From an uncultured Desulfobacterales bacterium (GTDB lineage: Bacteria; Desulfobacterota; Desulfobacteria; Desulfobacterales; SpSt-501): 64,000 bases of DNA. Shown here piece by piece: positions 10,014 through 18,904 of this stretch. The stretch is from NCBI GenBank assembly GCA_938048455.1, contig CALIUY010000033.1, forward strand, positions 1 to 64,000, given 5' to 3'. The first letter of the stretch is position 1; each line of letters starts with the position of its first letter. The notes beneath the pieces are model-generated. The model worked only from the letters and a program-made list of their open reading frames with translations, ran no database searches and had not been told where the DNA came from. The translations under genes and the position numbers were made by a program.

Positions 10014-11318
10014 CTACGAGTAGATGAGCCCCGGCAGCCAGAGAATGAGGGGCGTCCAGAAGCAGGAGATCAGCAGGCACAGCAACGCGATGCCCACGAA
10101 GGGAAACGCCGCCACCGCCACGCGGCTCAGCGGTTCTCCCGAGATGCCGCAGCTCACAAACAGGCAGATCCCGACCGGGGGGGTCAGCATGCCGACGGCG
10201 AGATTGACGACCATGAGCACCCCGAACTGCACGGGATCGACGCCCATCTGGGGGGTGATCGCGGCGAGCACGGGAACGAGCAGGATCAGACTGGCCGCGG
10301 TTTCCATGACGCAGCCGACGACCAGCAGCCCCGCCATGACGAGCAGCAGCACCCCCCAGGCCGGCCAATCGAGCGCCTGGATCGCGGCCTGGAGCAGCTG
10401 AGGCCCCTGCTTCATGGCGACGAGCCAGGTGAACACCTTGGCCATGGCGATGATGAAGAGGATCGTCGCCGAAACGACCATGGCGCGCGAGATGATCCCG
10501 GGCAGCTCGCGGAAGGAGAGGCTGCGGTTCACGGCCATGGCGACGAAGAGGGCGTAAAAGACGGCCAGAGCCGCCGCCTCGGTCACGGTCACGACCCCCC
10601 CCAGAATGCCGCCCAACACGATCACCGGGGCCCCTAAAGCCCAGATGGCTTCCCGAAGCGAGCTCCAGGCGCGGGCGAGTGAAAACGGCTGTCTTGCGCC
10701 GTAGCCTCGCTTCCAGGAGATCCCCATGGCGACGGCCATGAAGGCGAGCCCGAAGAGCAGCCCCACGAGAATGCCCCCGGCGAAGAGCCGGGCGATCGAC
10801 ACGTTGGTAAGAAAGCCGAAGATGACCATGGGGATCGAAGGCGGGATCACCACCCCGATCGAACCGCCCGCGGCCACGACCGCGGCGGCGAAGGCCGGCG
10901 GGTAGCCCTGGCGGACCATGGCCGGGATCACGACCGCCCCGAGGGCCGCCGTGTCCGCCGCGGCGGAGCCGGAAATCCCGGCGAAAAACATGGAAGCGAC
11001 GATGCAGGCGCAGGCGAGTCCGCCCGGCACCCAGCCGACGAGGCTGTCGGAGAAGTCGATCAGCTGCCGGCTGATCCCGCCCCGTTCCATGATCGCCCCG
11101 GCGAGCATGAAAAGCGGGACGGCCAGGAGATCGAAGGAGTCGACTCCGGCGAAGAGGAGCTGGATGATCGTTTGCCCGAGGGCGGGGATCGGGACCGTGG
11201 CCGGAAAGACCCCCGGGGTGAGCATGATGCCGATCGCGGGCAAGCCGATCGCGAGCGCAATCGGCATGCCCAACGCGATCAGCAAAAAAAGCAGCCCGAA
11301 GAGGACGGCGACGGTCAT
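10014..11318 (-). CDS. TRAP transporter large permease (DctM family)
   Basis: From MTVAVLFGLLFLLIALGMPIALAIGL; LLAVPLFMLAGAIMERGGIS; ATGA overlap with upstream DctQ gene. Confidence 0.93.
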   Translation of the reverse strand: MTVAVLFGLLFLLIALGMPIALAIGLPAIGIMLTPGVFPATVPIPALGQTIIQLLFAGVDSFDLLAVPLFMLAGAIMERGGISRQLIDFSDSLVGWVPGGLACACIVASMFFAGISGSAAADTAALGAVVIPAMVRQGYPPAFAAAVVAAGGSIGVVIPPSIPMVIFGFLTNVSIARLFAGGILVGLLFGLAFMAVAMGISWKRGYGARQPFSLARAWSSLREAIWALGAPVIVLGGILGGVVTVTEAAALAVFYALFVAMAVNRSLSFRELPGIISRAMVVSATILFIIAMAKVFTWLVAMKQGPQLLQAAIQALDWPAWGVLLLVMAGLLVVGCVMETAASLILLVPVLAAITPQMGVDPVQFGVLMVVNLAVGMLTPPVGICLFVSCGISGEPLSRVAVAAFPFVGIALLCLLISCFWTPLILWLPGLIYS

Positions 11319-11791
11319 GATCGCTTCGGCCCGCGGAGTCGTCGCAAGCCGGCCACCCCGTGCACGAGAAAGATCGCCATCGCCAGCGGGATCGACGCGA
11401 AGGGGATGCCCATGGGGATTTGGGCCGAGGCGGTCGTGTGCTCCCAGGCCTTGACCGTGTAAGCGGCCGAAAACCACAGGAGCGCGCCGAAGCCCAAAAT
11501 CGCCAGCCCCTGGAGCGCGACCCGGATCGCGGCCTCGGCTCCCGGTCCCATCCGGTGGCCGAAGCCGCGCAGTCCGATCAGGCTGGCGCGCTTGTAGGCC
11601 GAGGTCCCGCCGAGGAAGGTGATCGCCACCAGCAGATGTCGGCTCACCTCCTCCGACCAGCCGATCGAGGCCCCGGCGTAGCGGAAGACCACCTGCGCGA
11701 AGAGGATCAGGCAGATCGCGGCGCCGATCGCGAAAAGGAGCCTCTCCACGGCGGTGTTCAGGGAATCGCTCAGCCGCTGCAGACGGTCCAC
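11315..11791 (-). CDS. TRAP transporter small permease (DctQ family)
   Basis: Multi-TM, FRYAGASIGWSEEVSRHLLVAITFLGG; between DctM and DctP. Confidence 0.9.
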   Translation of the reverse strand: MDRLQRLSDSLNTAVERLLFAIGAAICLILFAQVVFRYAGASIGWSEEVSRHLLVAITFLGGTSAYKRASLIGLRGFGHRMGPGAEAAIRVALQGLAILGFGALLWFSAAYTVKAWEHTTASAQIPMGIPFASIPLAMAIFLVHGVAGLRRLRGPKRS

Positions 11792-11804
11792 CGCGGGCTT
11801 CCCC

Positions 11805-12779
11805 CTATTTGACCGCCTGTTGGATCTGCTCGACGAGTTTCTTCACCTCGCCCGAAGCCGAGGCGATCACGGGCTCGGTCGCCTTGCGGAAGGCCGGAAG
11901 ATCCGGGTCTTCCACGACCTGCATGCCCGCCGCCTTGAGCTCCTCGAGCTGCCGTTTCTCGTTGTCGCGGATGAAGCGGCGGCCCTGGAGGGCGGCCGAG
12001 ACCGCGCAGTCGGCCACGATCTTTTTCGGGTCCGCGGGCAGACCGTCGATGAAGGCCTTGTTGGCGATGAAGACGAGCGCCGAGTAGACGTGGCGGGTGA
12101 GGGTCAGATGCTTCTGTCCGGCCTCGATCAATTTGGCGGCGTAAATGACGGCGATCGGGTTCTCCTGCCCGTCGATCACGCCCTGCTGGAGCTGGGTGAA
12201 AATCGGCCAGGCCATGGGGGTGGGGTTCGAGCCGATCGCGCGCCAGATCGCCAGGTGCGTCGGGGCCTCCATCGTGCGGATCTTGAGCCCCTTCAGGTCT
12301 TCGGGGGTTTTGACCGGCCGCTTGGCGTTGGTTACGTTGCGGAAGCCGTTGTCGAGGAAGGCGAGGGCCACGAACCCCGATTTCTCGAATTTTCGGGCGA
12401 GCTCACGCCCGATCGGACCGTCGAGCACCTTGTCGGCCGCCTCGTAAGAGGGAAAGACGAAGGGCATCTCGAGGGCCTTGATCTCGGGCACGAAGGCCTC
12501 GATCGGGCCGGTGGTGCACACGGACATCTGGGTGGTCCCGAGCTGGATCTGCTGGAGGACCTGGGTTTCACTGCCCAGGGCGGCCGAGTGGTGCACGTTG
12601 ACGGCGAGTTTTCCGGGGGCGGCCTTCTCGACGCACTCCTTGAACCAGAAGGCGGCTTTCGTGTGCACGAAGTCGGGGTTGGTGACGGCGGCGATGTTGA
12701 TCTGCGTCTGGGCCGTCGCGGCGGAGGCAACGGCGACGAACCCGACTCCCACGATCCAGGCGAGAATTTTTGCGCGCAT
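11805..12779 (-). CDS. TRAP transporter substrate-binding protein (DctP family)
   Basis: Signal peptide; LKGLKIRTMEAPTHLAIWRAIGSNPTPMAWPIFTQLQQGVIDGQENP. Confidence 0.95.
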   Translation of the reverse strand: MRAKILAWIVGVGFVAVASAATAQTQINIAAVTNPDFVHTKAAFWFKECVEKAAPGKLAVNVHHSAALGSETQVLQQIQLGTTQMSVCTTGPIEAFVPEIKALEMPFVFPSYEAADKVLDGPIGRELARKFEKSGFVALAFLDNGFRNVTNAKRPVKTPEDLKGLKIRTMEAPTHLAIWRAIGSNPTPMAWPIFTQLQQGVIDGQENPIAVIYAAKLIEAGQKHLTLTRHVYSALVFIANKAFIDGLPADPKKIVADCAVSAALQGRRFIRDNEKRQLEELKAAGMQVVEDPDLPAFRKATEPVIASASGEVKKLVEQIQQAVK

Positions 12780-12829
12780 GACTCGACTCCTTTTGTTCTT
12801 TGTGGGGGAAAGGGGCGTTGGCGGTCTGA

Positions 12830-12858
12830 GGCATAGAAGAAAGCGCCAGGCCTGTCAA
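12830..12858 (-). promoter_or_regulatory. Candidate sigma70 promoter TTGACA-N17-TATGCC upstream of TRAP operon
   Basis: Reverse-strand TTGACA (12853-12858), exact 17-nt spacer, TATGCC (12830-12835), start codon at 12779. Confidence 0.6.
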
Positions 12859-12872
12859 CACGCTCCTGAGGC

Positions 12873-14195
12873 TCAGGCGGCCTGGCGGCCGCCGGTTTCG
12901 CGGGCGAAGAGAAGCAGCCCGAAGGCGAGCGCGAGCCAGCCGAGCGGGAGCAGCCAGGCCGCCCGCCAGGCGTCGGCGCCGTAAAGGCGCAGTCCGCCGG
13001 AGAGGCTTCCGTCCCAGAAGCGATCGAGCATCCAGCCCACCGCCGGCTGAAGCGCGGTCGGCCCGAGCATGATCCCCATGTTGATCACCCCGGTCACGGT
13101 CCCCGTCAGGCGAAGCGGGGCCGACTCCTTGGCGAGCGGCCAGCAGACGGTGAAGCTCGAGGAGGCGATCCCCGTGAGCACCGCCTGGAGGGTGAGCGCC
13201 GCGGGCGAAAGGCGCGGGGCGCCGTAGAGCAGGACGGCCCAGCAGACGATCGCGGCGGCGAGCCCGGAGAGCATGAGCGGCTTTCGCTTTCCCAGGGCGT
13301 CGGTCAGGCGACCGGTGAGCGGGGTGGCGACCGCCCAGGCGACGAGCAGCAGGGTGGTCAGGCCGGCAGCCTGCGGCGCCGAGAGCCCGCAGGCCTGGGT
13401 GAGAAACGGGACCCCCCAGAGGCCGCAGAAGGTGAGGACACAGCCCACCGGGCCGGCGGGGATCAGGACCAGCAGGCGGATGTTGCGGATGCCCAGGACC
13501 TCGGCCAGGTCGCCGAAAAGCCGGGGGCGGTCGGCGCAGGCCCCGCGGGCGGCCGGCGCGTAACTGCGGAAGCCGCGCTCGAAGGGGTCGTCGCGTACGA
13601 GGGCCCACAGGAGGATCGCCAAAGCCGCGCTCGCCCCGGCCGAGGCGAGGATCGCCGGCCGCCAGCCGATCGCGTCCACGAGCAGCCGCAACGGGACGCC
13701 GGCGAGCAACGCGCCGGTGATCCCGGCGAGCAGCGCGATCCCCGAGATCATCGAGAAGACCCGCGCGGGAAACCAGTGCGCGGCGAGTTTGAGGGTGACG
13801 ACGAAGGAGACCGAGACCGTCGCCCCGATGAGCAGGCGTCCCATCCCCGCCCAGAAGACGCTCGGGGCGAGCGCGCAGACGAGGGCTCCGGCCGTGCAGC
13901 CGATCGCCCCCGCCGTGAGCAGCCGCCGCGGCCCCCAGCGATCGGCGAGGATGCCGGTCGGAATCTGCATCAGCCAGTAGCTGTAGAAGTAGAGGGCCGA
14001 GAGCTGGCCCAGACCGGCGGCGTGAATCCCGAAATCGGTCATCCATTCCCGCGTCAGGACCGCCGGCGCCAAGCGGTGGAAGAAGGCGACGAGGTAGAAC
14101 AAAGCGCCCAGGCTCCAGACGGTGGCGGAGACCCGCAGCGGGGGAAACGCCAGCTCGGCTTCCGCGGCGTTCGGCTCGGGTTTCGGCGCTCTCAT
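12873..14195 (-). CDS. MFS transporter
   Basis: 12-TM; ILADRWGPRRLLTAGAIG, LTGRLTDALGKRKPLM; start at 14195 overlaps stop of upstream gene (ATGA). Confidence 0.88.
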   Translation of the reverse strand: MRAPKPEPNAAEAELAFPPLRVSATVWSLGALFYLVAFFHRLAPAVLTREWMTDFGIHAAGLGQLSALYFYSYWLMQIPTGILADRWGPRRLLTAGAIGCTAGALVCALAPSVFWAGMGRLLIGATVSVSFVVTLKLAAHWFPARVFSMISGIALLAGITGALLAGVPLRLLVDAIGWRPAILASAGASAALAILLWALVRDDPFERGFRSYAPAARGACADRPRLFGDLAEVLGIRNIRLLVLIPAGPVGCVLTFCGLWGVPFLTQACGLSAPQAAGLTTLLLVAWAVATPLTGRLTDALGKRKPLMLSGLAAAIVCWAVLLYGAPRLSPAALTLQAVLTGIASSSFTVCWPLAKESAPLRLTGTVTGVINMGIMLGPTALQPAVGWMLDRFWDGSLSGGLRLYGADAWRAAWLLPLGWLALAFGLLLFARETGGRQAA

Positions 14196-14743
14196 TCGGG
14201 GAGAAAGACGGCGCAGGCGATCACCGTCGTCCACAGACCGTCTTTGTGGCCGCGGGCCGACTGGCAGATGCTGCGGCTTTCGAAGTGCCGCGCCCCCACC
14301 TGGTAGACCTGTTTGCGCTCGTCCCAGGCGACATCCGGGTTCAACTCGATGCCCAGGGTGGAGGCGAGCATGGTCGCCGCGAGATCCTCGGCGAAGTCGG
14401 CCGCTTTCTTGCGCGTCTGCCCGAAGGCGTGATGTTCGCTGATGTAGCCGTACTGGCCGCGGTCCCGGGGGCGGGCGAGCCCGATGGCGGCCGCGACCAG
14501 GCGGTTGGGCTCCTGGGTGCTCTCGCGCGCCATGACGACGAAGGTGAGTTGCCCGGGCCGAAGCCGTCGGATCCCCTCGGCGCGGGAGAGGAAGCGACAG
14601 CCCGGGGGGAAAATGCTCGACACCGTGACCAGGTTGCAGGTTTCGATGCCGGCCCGCCTCAGGGCGAGCTCGAAGCTTTGCAGCCGGTTGCGGTGGTGTC
14701 CCACCCCCTGGGTGAAGAAGATGGACTGCGGAACGAAGGTCAT
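14192..14743 (-). CDS. Pyruvoyl-dependent arginine decarboxylase
   Basis: MTFVPQSIFFTQGVGHHRNRLQSFELALRRAGIETCNLVTVSSIFPPGCRFLSR; VSS self-cleavage context; only the last 183 aa of the 656-aa track ORF are real. Confidence 0.9.
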   Translation of the reverse strand: MTFVPQSIFFTQGVGHHRNRLQSFELALRRAGIETCNLVTVSSIFPPGCRFLSRAEGIRRLRPGQLTFVVMARESTQEPNRLVAAAIGLARPRDRGQYGYISEHHAFGQTRKKAADFAEDLAATMLASTLGIELNPDVAWDERKQVYQVGARHFESRSICQSARGHKDGLWTTVIACAVFLPE

Positions 14744-14759
14744 GGGTCGGTCCTCCCGT

Positions 14760-15419
14760 TCATGCGAGGATGAAGACCAGAAGCTCGCGCGGCCCGTGCA
14801 CGCCGAAGGCGAGCGTGAGCTCGATGTCCGCGGTCTTGGAAGGGCCCGAGACGAGAACGAGGTTCGCCGCAAGGGGCGGGGCGAAGGATCCGTCCGCGAG
14901 GGCGTCCTCGAAGGTGGGGTAGATCCGCTCCGCGGGCACGAGGACGACGTGCACGGGAGGAACGAGCGAAAGCAACCGCGGCTCCTCCGGCCCGGGGCGA
15001 AGCAGCAGGACTCCCGGATCGGCCGCCGCGGCCGCGGCGGCCGTGATCCCGGCCGCGGCGGAAAACAGCCGCCCCCGGAAATCCTCGACCGCCCCCTCCC
15101 AGGCGACGAGCCGGGGGGAGTCTTGGGCGGCGGGGGTCCAGGCCTCCTCGAGTTCCACCGCCCAAGGGCTGCCGGGGAAGTAGAGCAGCTCGGAAAGCCC
15201 CCGACCCGCGAGACGCTCCCGGAGTTCGGCCGCCCAGCGCCCGCCTGGCAGCCGGTGCACCTCGGCGCGCATCGCCGTGAGCGCGGCCTCCAGGGCGGCC
15301 GCGGTCTCCGGGCCGGGGGCGGCGGGCGGCCGGGCTTCGGCTTCCGGCCGCGGCGGGATTTCGCGCGGGGCGGCGCGCAGACGGGCGAGGATCCGTTCGC
15401 GGGCGCGGGGTTCAGGCAT
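14760..15419 (-). CDS. LUD-domain protein, LutC/YkgG family
   Basis: C-terminal NLVLVSGPSKTADIELTLAFGVHGPRELLVFIL typical of LutC. Confidence 0.9.
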   Translation of the reverse strand: MPEPRARERILARLRAAPREIPPRPEAEARPPAAPGPETAAALEAALTAMRAEVHRLPGGRWAAELRERLAGRGLSELLYFPGSPWAVELEEAWTPAAQDSPRLVAWEGAVEDFRGRLFSAAAGITAAAAAAADPGVLLLRPGPEEPRLLSLVPPVHVVLVPAERIYPTFEDALADGSFAPPLAANLVLVSGPSKTADIELTLAFGVHGPRELLVFILA

Positions 15420-16833
15420 CGGGGATTCCTTGGCGGCGCAGAATCCGCCTCAGGTTCCGGCGCGAGAAGCGCGGCTCGGCGTGCGTGCGCATCCAGCGCT
15501 CGAGGGGTCCGACCGGCGGGAGCAGTCCACCGAGCCACCGCCCGCCGGCGAGGATCGCCCGATAGATCGAGGGCCGCTGCACCGCCTGCCCCCAAGCCCA
15601 CCAGGCGAGCCGCTCGAGCCGGTCGGGACGGCCCGATCCCCTCCGGTCGCCGCGGGAGGCGGGACTTCGGACGGCTTCCGCGCGCAACCGCCGCAGCAGG
15701 TGCGCGAGCGGGATCCTCACCGGGCAGACCTCCTCGCAGGCCCCGCAGAGGGTGGAGGCGAAGGGCAGCTCGCCCGCGCGGTCGATGCCGAGGAGCTGGG
15801 GGGTCAGCACCTTGCCGATCGGGCCGGGGTAGGTCGTGCCGTAGGCGTGTCCGCCGATCCGCGCGTACACGGGGCAGTGGTTCAGGCAGCAGCCGCAGCG
15901 GATGCAGCGCAGGGTCGCGCGCAGCTCGGGATCGGCGTAAACCGCCGAGCGGCCGTTGTCGAGCAGGACCAGGTGGACCTCGCGCGGTCCGTCCGGGTCC
16001 GCATTTCGCCGCGGGCCGCTGATCAGGTTCACGTAAGTCGTCACGCGCTGCCCGGTCGCCGAGCCCGTGAGCAGCCGCAACAAGGGCGGCAGATCTTCGA
16101 GGCGCTCGATGACCTTCTCGATCCCCATCACGGCGATGTGCAAGGGCGGCACGCCGGTGCACATGCGGCCGTTGCCCTCGTTTTCGACAAGACAGAGGGT
16201 TCCGGTCTCGGCGACCGCGAAGTTCACCCCGCTCAGTCCCGCCCCCGCCTCGCGGAAGCGCTCCCGCAGCGTGCGCCGGGCGATCGCGTTCAGCTCCGTC
16301 ACCTCCTCGGTGTAGGGGGCTCCGGCGATCTTCTCCTGGAACAGCCGCGCGATCTGGGCGCGGTTCTTGTGGACGGCGGGGACGATGATGTGCGCGGGGG
16401 TCTCCCCGGCGAGCTGGATGATGAACTCGCCGAGATCGGTTTCCACGGTCTCGATCCCGTGACGGGCGAGGAAGGCGTTGAGGTGCATTTCCTCGGAGAC
16501 CATGGATTTGCCCTTCACGACCCGGCGCACGCCGTGCGCCTCGAGGATTTCGAGCACGAGGCGGCAGCCTACGGCTGCGGTTTCGGCCCAGTGGACGCGG
16601 ATCCCGTTCGCGGTGAGCCGGGACTCCAGTTCCTCGAGAAGCTCGGGCAGCCGGGCGAGCGCACGGTCGCGGATCGCGGCGGCTTGCGTCCGCAGCCGCT
16701 CGAGAGCGCGGCCGTCGGGGAAGACGGAGCGCCGCCGGGCGGCGAAAGCGCCCAGGGCGGAGGCGAAGTTGCGCCGCAGCGTCTCGTCCTCGAGCGCTTG
16801 CTCGATCCGGGATTCGAAGGCGCTATCCGCCAC
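15412..16833 (-). CDS. LutB-family iron-sulfur LUD protein
   Basis: KGKSMVSEEMHLNAFLARHGIETVETDLGEFIIQLAGETPAHIIVPAVHK; CIRCGCCLNHCPVY; CGACEEVCPVRI. Confidence 0.93.
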   Translation of the reverse strand: MADSAFESRIEQALEDETLRRNFASALGAFAARRRSVFPDGRALERLRTQAAAIRDRALARLPELLEELESRLTANGIRVHWAETAAVGCRLVLEILEAHGVRRVVKGKSMVSEEMHLNAFLARHGIETVETDLGEFIIQLAGETPAHIIVPAVHKNRAQIARLFQEKIAGAPYTEEVTELNAIARRTLRERFREAGAGLSGVNFAVAETGTLCLVENEGNGRMCTGVPPLHIAVMGIEKVIERLEDLPPLLRLLTGSATGQRVTTYVNLISGPRRNADPDGPREVHLVLLDNGRSAVYADPELRATLRCIRCGCCLNHCPVYARIGGHAYGTTYPGPIGKVLTPQLLGIDRAGELPFASTLCGACEEVCPVRIPLAHLLRRLRAEAVRSPASRGDRRGSGRPDRLERLAWWAWGQAVQRPSIYRAILAGGRWLGGLLPPVGPLERWMRTHAEPRFSRRNLRRILRRQGIPDA

Positions 16834-17575
16834 GGGTCCGCTCCCGCAGGAAATCGGCGAGATGCTGCGCGCGAAGGGCGAGCCCCCGGGCCTCGATCGC
16901 GCCTTGAAGGTTGAGCAGACAGCCGCAGTCGCCGGCGATCACCCGCTCGGCCCCCGTGGCCTGGATGTCGGCCAGCTTGTCGGCGGCCATCGCTCCGCAG
17001 AGCGCCGGCTGCTTGACGGAGAAGATCCCCCCGAAGCCGCAACATTCGGTTTCGTGGGAAAGAGGGACGAGTTCGACCCGCTCGAGCCCGGCGAGCAGCG
17101 CCTTCGCGCAGGGCACGACTTCCATCTCCCGCAGCGCATGGCAGGAGGAGTGCCAGGTCACCTTGAGCGGCGGGCCCGTGTCGTGCAGGCGCACCCCGAG
17201 CCCGCGGACGAGGAATTCGCTCCACTCGACGATGCGACCGGCGAAACGCTCGGCGGCCGCGCGCTCCGCAGGGTCGGGGAAAAGCCGCGGGTAGTGGTGC
17301 TTCATCATGCCGGCGCAGGAAGCCGAGGGAACGACGATCGGAAGCTCGCCCGCCAGCGCGTCCATCTGGCGGCGGGCGGCCGCGCGCGCCTCTTCCCGGA
17401 AGCCTGCGTTGTAGGCCGGCTGGCCGCAGCAGCTCTGGCCGGGGGGAAAGACGACCGCGACCCCTTCGCGCCCGATCAGCTCCACCACGGCGAGCGCCGT
17501 TTCCGGGAAGAAGGCCTCCACCAGGCAGGTGGCGAAGAGTTGCACGCGGGCGGGCTTGCGAGGGGCGAGGCTCAT
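16823..17575 (-). CDS. LutA/GlcF-type (Fe-S)-binding oxidoreductase, CCG-domain protein
   Basis: FPPGQSCCGQPAYNAGF; HETECCGFGGIFSVKQP; GDCGCLLNLQG. Confidence 0.92.
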   Translation of the reverse strand: MSLAPRKPARVQLFATCLVEAFFPETALAVVELIGREGVAVVFPPGQSCCGQPAYNAGFREEARAAARRQMDALAGELPIVVPSASCAGMMKHHYPRLFPDPAERAAAERFAGRIVEWSEFLVRGLGVRLHDTGPPLKVTWHSSCHALREMEVVPCAKALLAGLERVELVPLSHETECCGFGGIFSVKQPALCGAMAADKLADIQATGAERVIAGDCGCLLNLQGAIEARGLALRAQHLADFLRERTRGG

Positions 17576-17669
17576 GCGGGCGCTTGCTCCGGATCGGGCG
17601 ACGTGATAACCGACGAAAAACTACCACAGCCGGAGGGCGAAGAAAAGGCCGCCCGAAAGGATCCCCGCC

Positions 17670-18602
17670 ATGCACGCGAAGAAAATCCTGCTCGGCATCG
17701 ACGCCTCCGCCGGCTGCCGCGCGGCGCTCGACTACGTGGGCCGCCTGGCGGGAATCGTCCCGGAGCTCGGCGTGCGGCTGCTGCACATCGAGCCCACGGT
17801 TTCGGCTTTCCTGGCGGAGGAGGCGGGTCGCGATCCCCTGGCGCGGGAGCGGCTGGCGGCGCTGTGCCGCAAACACCAGTCCGCGGGCCGCCGCCTGCTC
17901 GAGGAGGCGCGCGAGGTGCTGCTGCGCGCCGGCCTGGCGCCCGGGGCGCTCGAGCTCGAGAGCCGGCCGCGGCGCGGGGGGGTGGCCCGGGACATCCTCG
18001 ATGACGCCGAGGGGGGGCTCTTCGATGCCGTCGTGGTCGGCCGGCGCGGGGTTTCCCGGCTCGAGGAGATGTTCGGGGGAAGCGTTTCGCGGCATCTTTT
18101 GGAGCACTCGCGGCTGATCCCGGTGTGGATCGTGGACGGGGCGCCGCGCGGGGCGGGGATCCTCGCCGCCGTCGAGGGCTCGGAGAGCGCCCTTCGGGCC
18201 GTGGATCACCTGGCATTCCTGCTCTCCGGCGCGGCGGTTTCCCGGATCGTGCTTCTCCACGTCGCCCCGCGTTTGCGCGACGTCTGTGCGATCGACTTCG
18301 CGGCCGAGGCCCCCCACGACCTCGAGGAGGTCGTCGCCCGCGGCGACCGGCGCTGCATGGAGCATTTCTTCCCCGCGGCGATGCAGCGGCTTTCCGAGGC
18401 GGGGCTGTCCGGAGCGGTGGAAACGGCGACGGTGACGGTCTGGCGCGACATCGCGGCGACGGTTCTCCGGGAAGCGCGGCAGCGCGACTGCGGCACGATC
18501 GTTCTCGGCCGAAGCGGCTCGGGCGGCTCCGTCTTCGGCGGGCGGGTCGCCCACGGCGTGCTCGGCGGGCTCGAAGACGCCGCCCTCTGGGTCGTCCCGT
18601 GA
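17670..18602 (+). CDS. Tandem-domain universal stress protein
   Basis: KKILLGIDASAGCRAALDYVGRLA...; second half AVEGSESALRAVDHLAFL...CGTIVLGRSGSGG. Confidence 0.85.
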   Translation: MHAKKILLGIDASAGCRAALDYVGRLAGIVPELGVRLLHIEPTVSAFLAEEAGRDPLARERLAALCRKHQSAGRRLLEEAREVLLRAGLAPGALELESRPRRGGVARDILDDAEGGLFDAVVVGRRGVSRLEEMFGGSVSRHLLEHSRLIPVWIVDGAPRGAGILAAVEGSESALRAVDHLAFLLSGAAVSRIVLLHVAPRLRDVCAIDFAAEAPHDLEEVVARGDRRCMEHFFPAAMQRLSEAGLSGAVETATVTVWRDIAATVLREARQRDCGTIVLGRSGSGGSVFGGRVAHGVLGGLEDAALWVVP

Positions 18603-18904
18603 ACCCGGGAGCCGGGAGGACCGGCAGGGAGCTGTGCCGTCCGCTCCCACGGCAGGCGCGGACGATCGATCCTCCTCACCCGGATCGTCGTGACGGGCTG
18701 CGCCGTTGCCCTTGAGGCCGCAGCTTTCCTGAGGACGGCGAGAATGTAGGCCGGAGCCCCTCGGGTCCGCCGCGTCCCCCGGTTCTGCGGTCCTTCCGAA
18801 AGGGACGAGGTCCATCTCCGGTGGCCGTTCGTGCGGCCGCCGAAGGCCCATGCCCCTCTTGCGCCGCTCTCCCCGCGGGCCTGCATGCCGATCGGAGTCG
18901 AGGT

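Noticed and set aside
14192-16162. 656-aa ORF as one protein
   Set aside because: Only the C-terminal 183 aa are real (pyruvoyl arginine decarboxylase); the upstream part is a shadow frame of the LutB/LutC genes.
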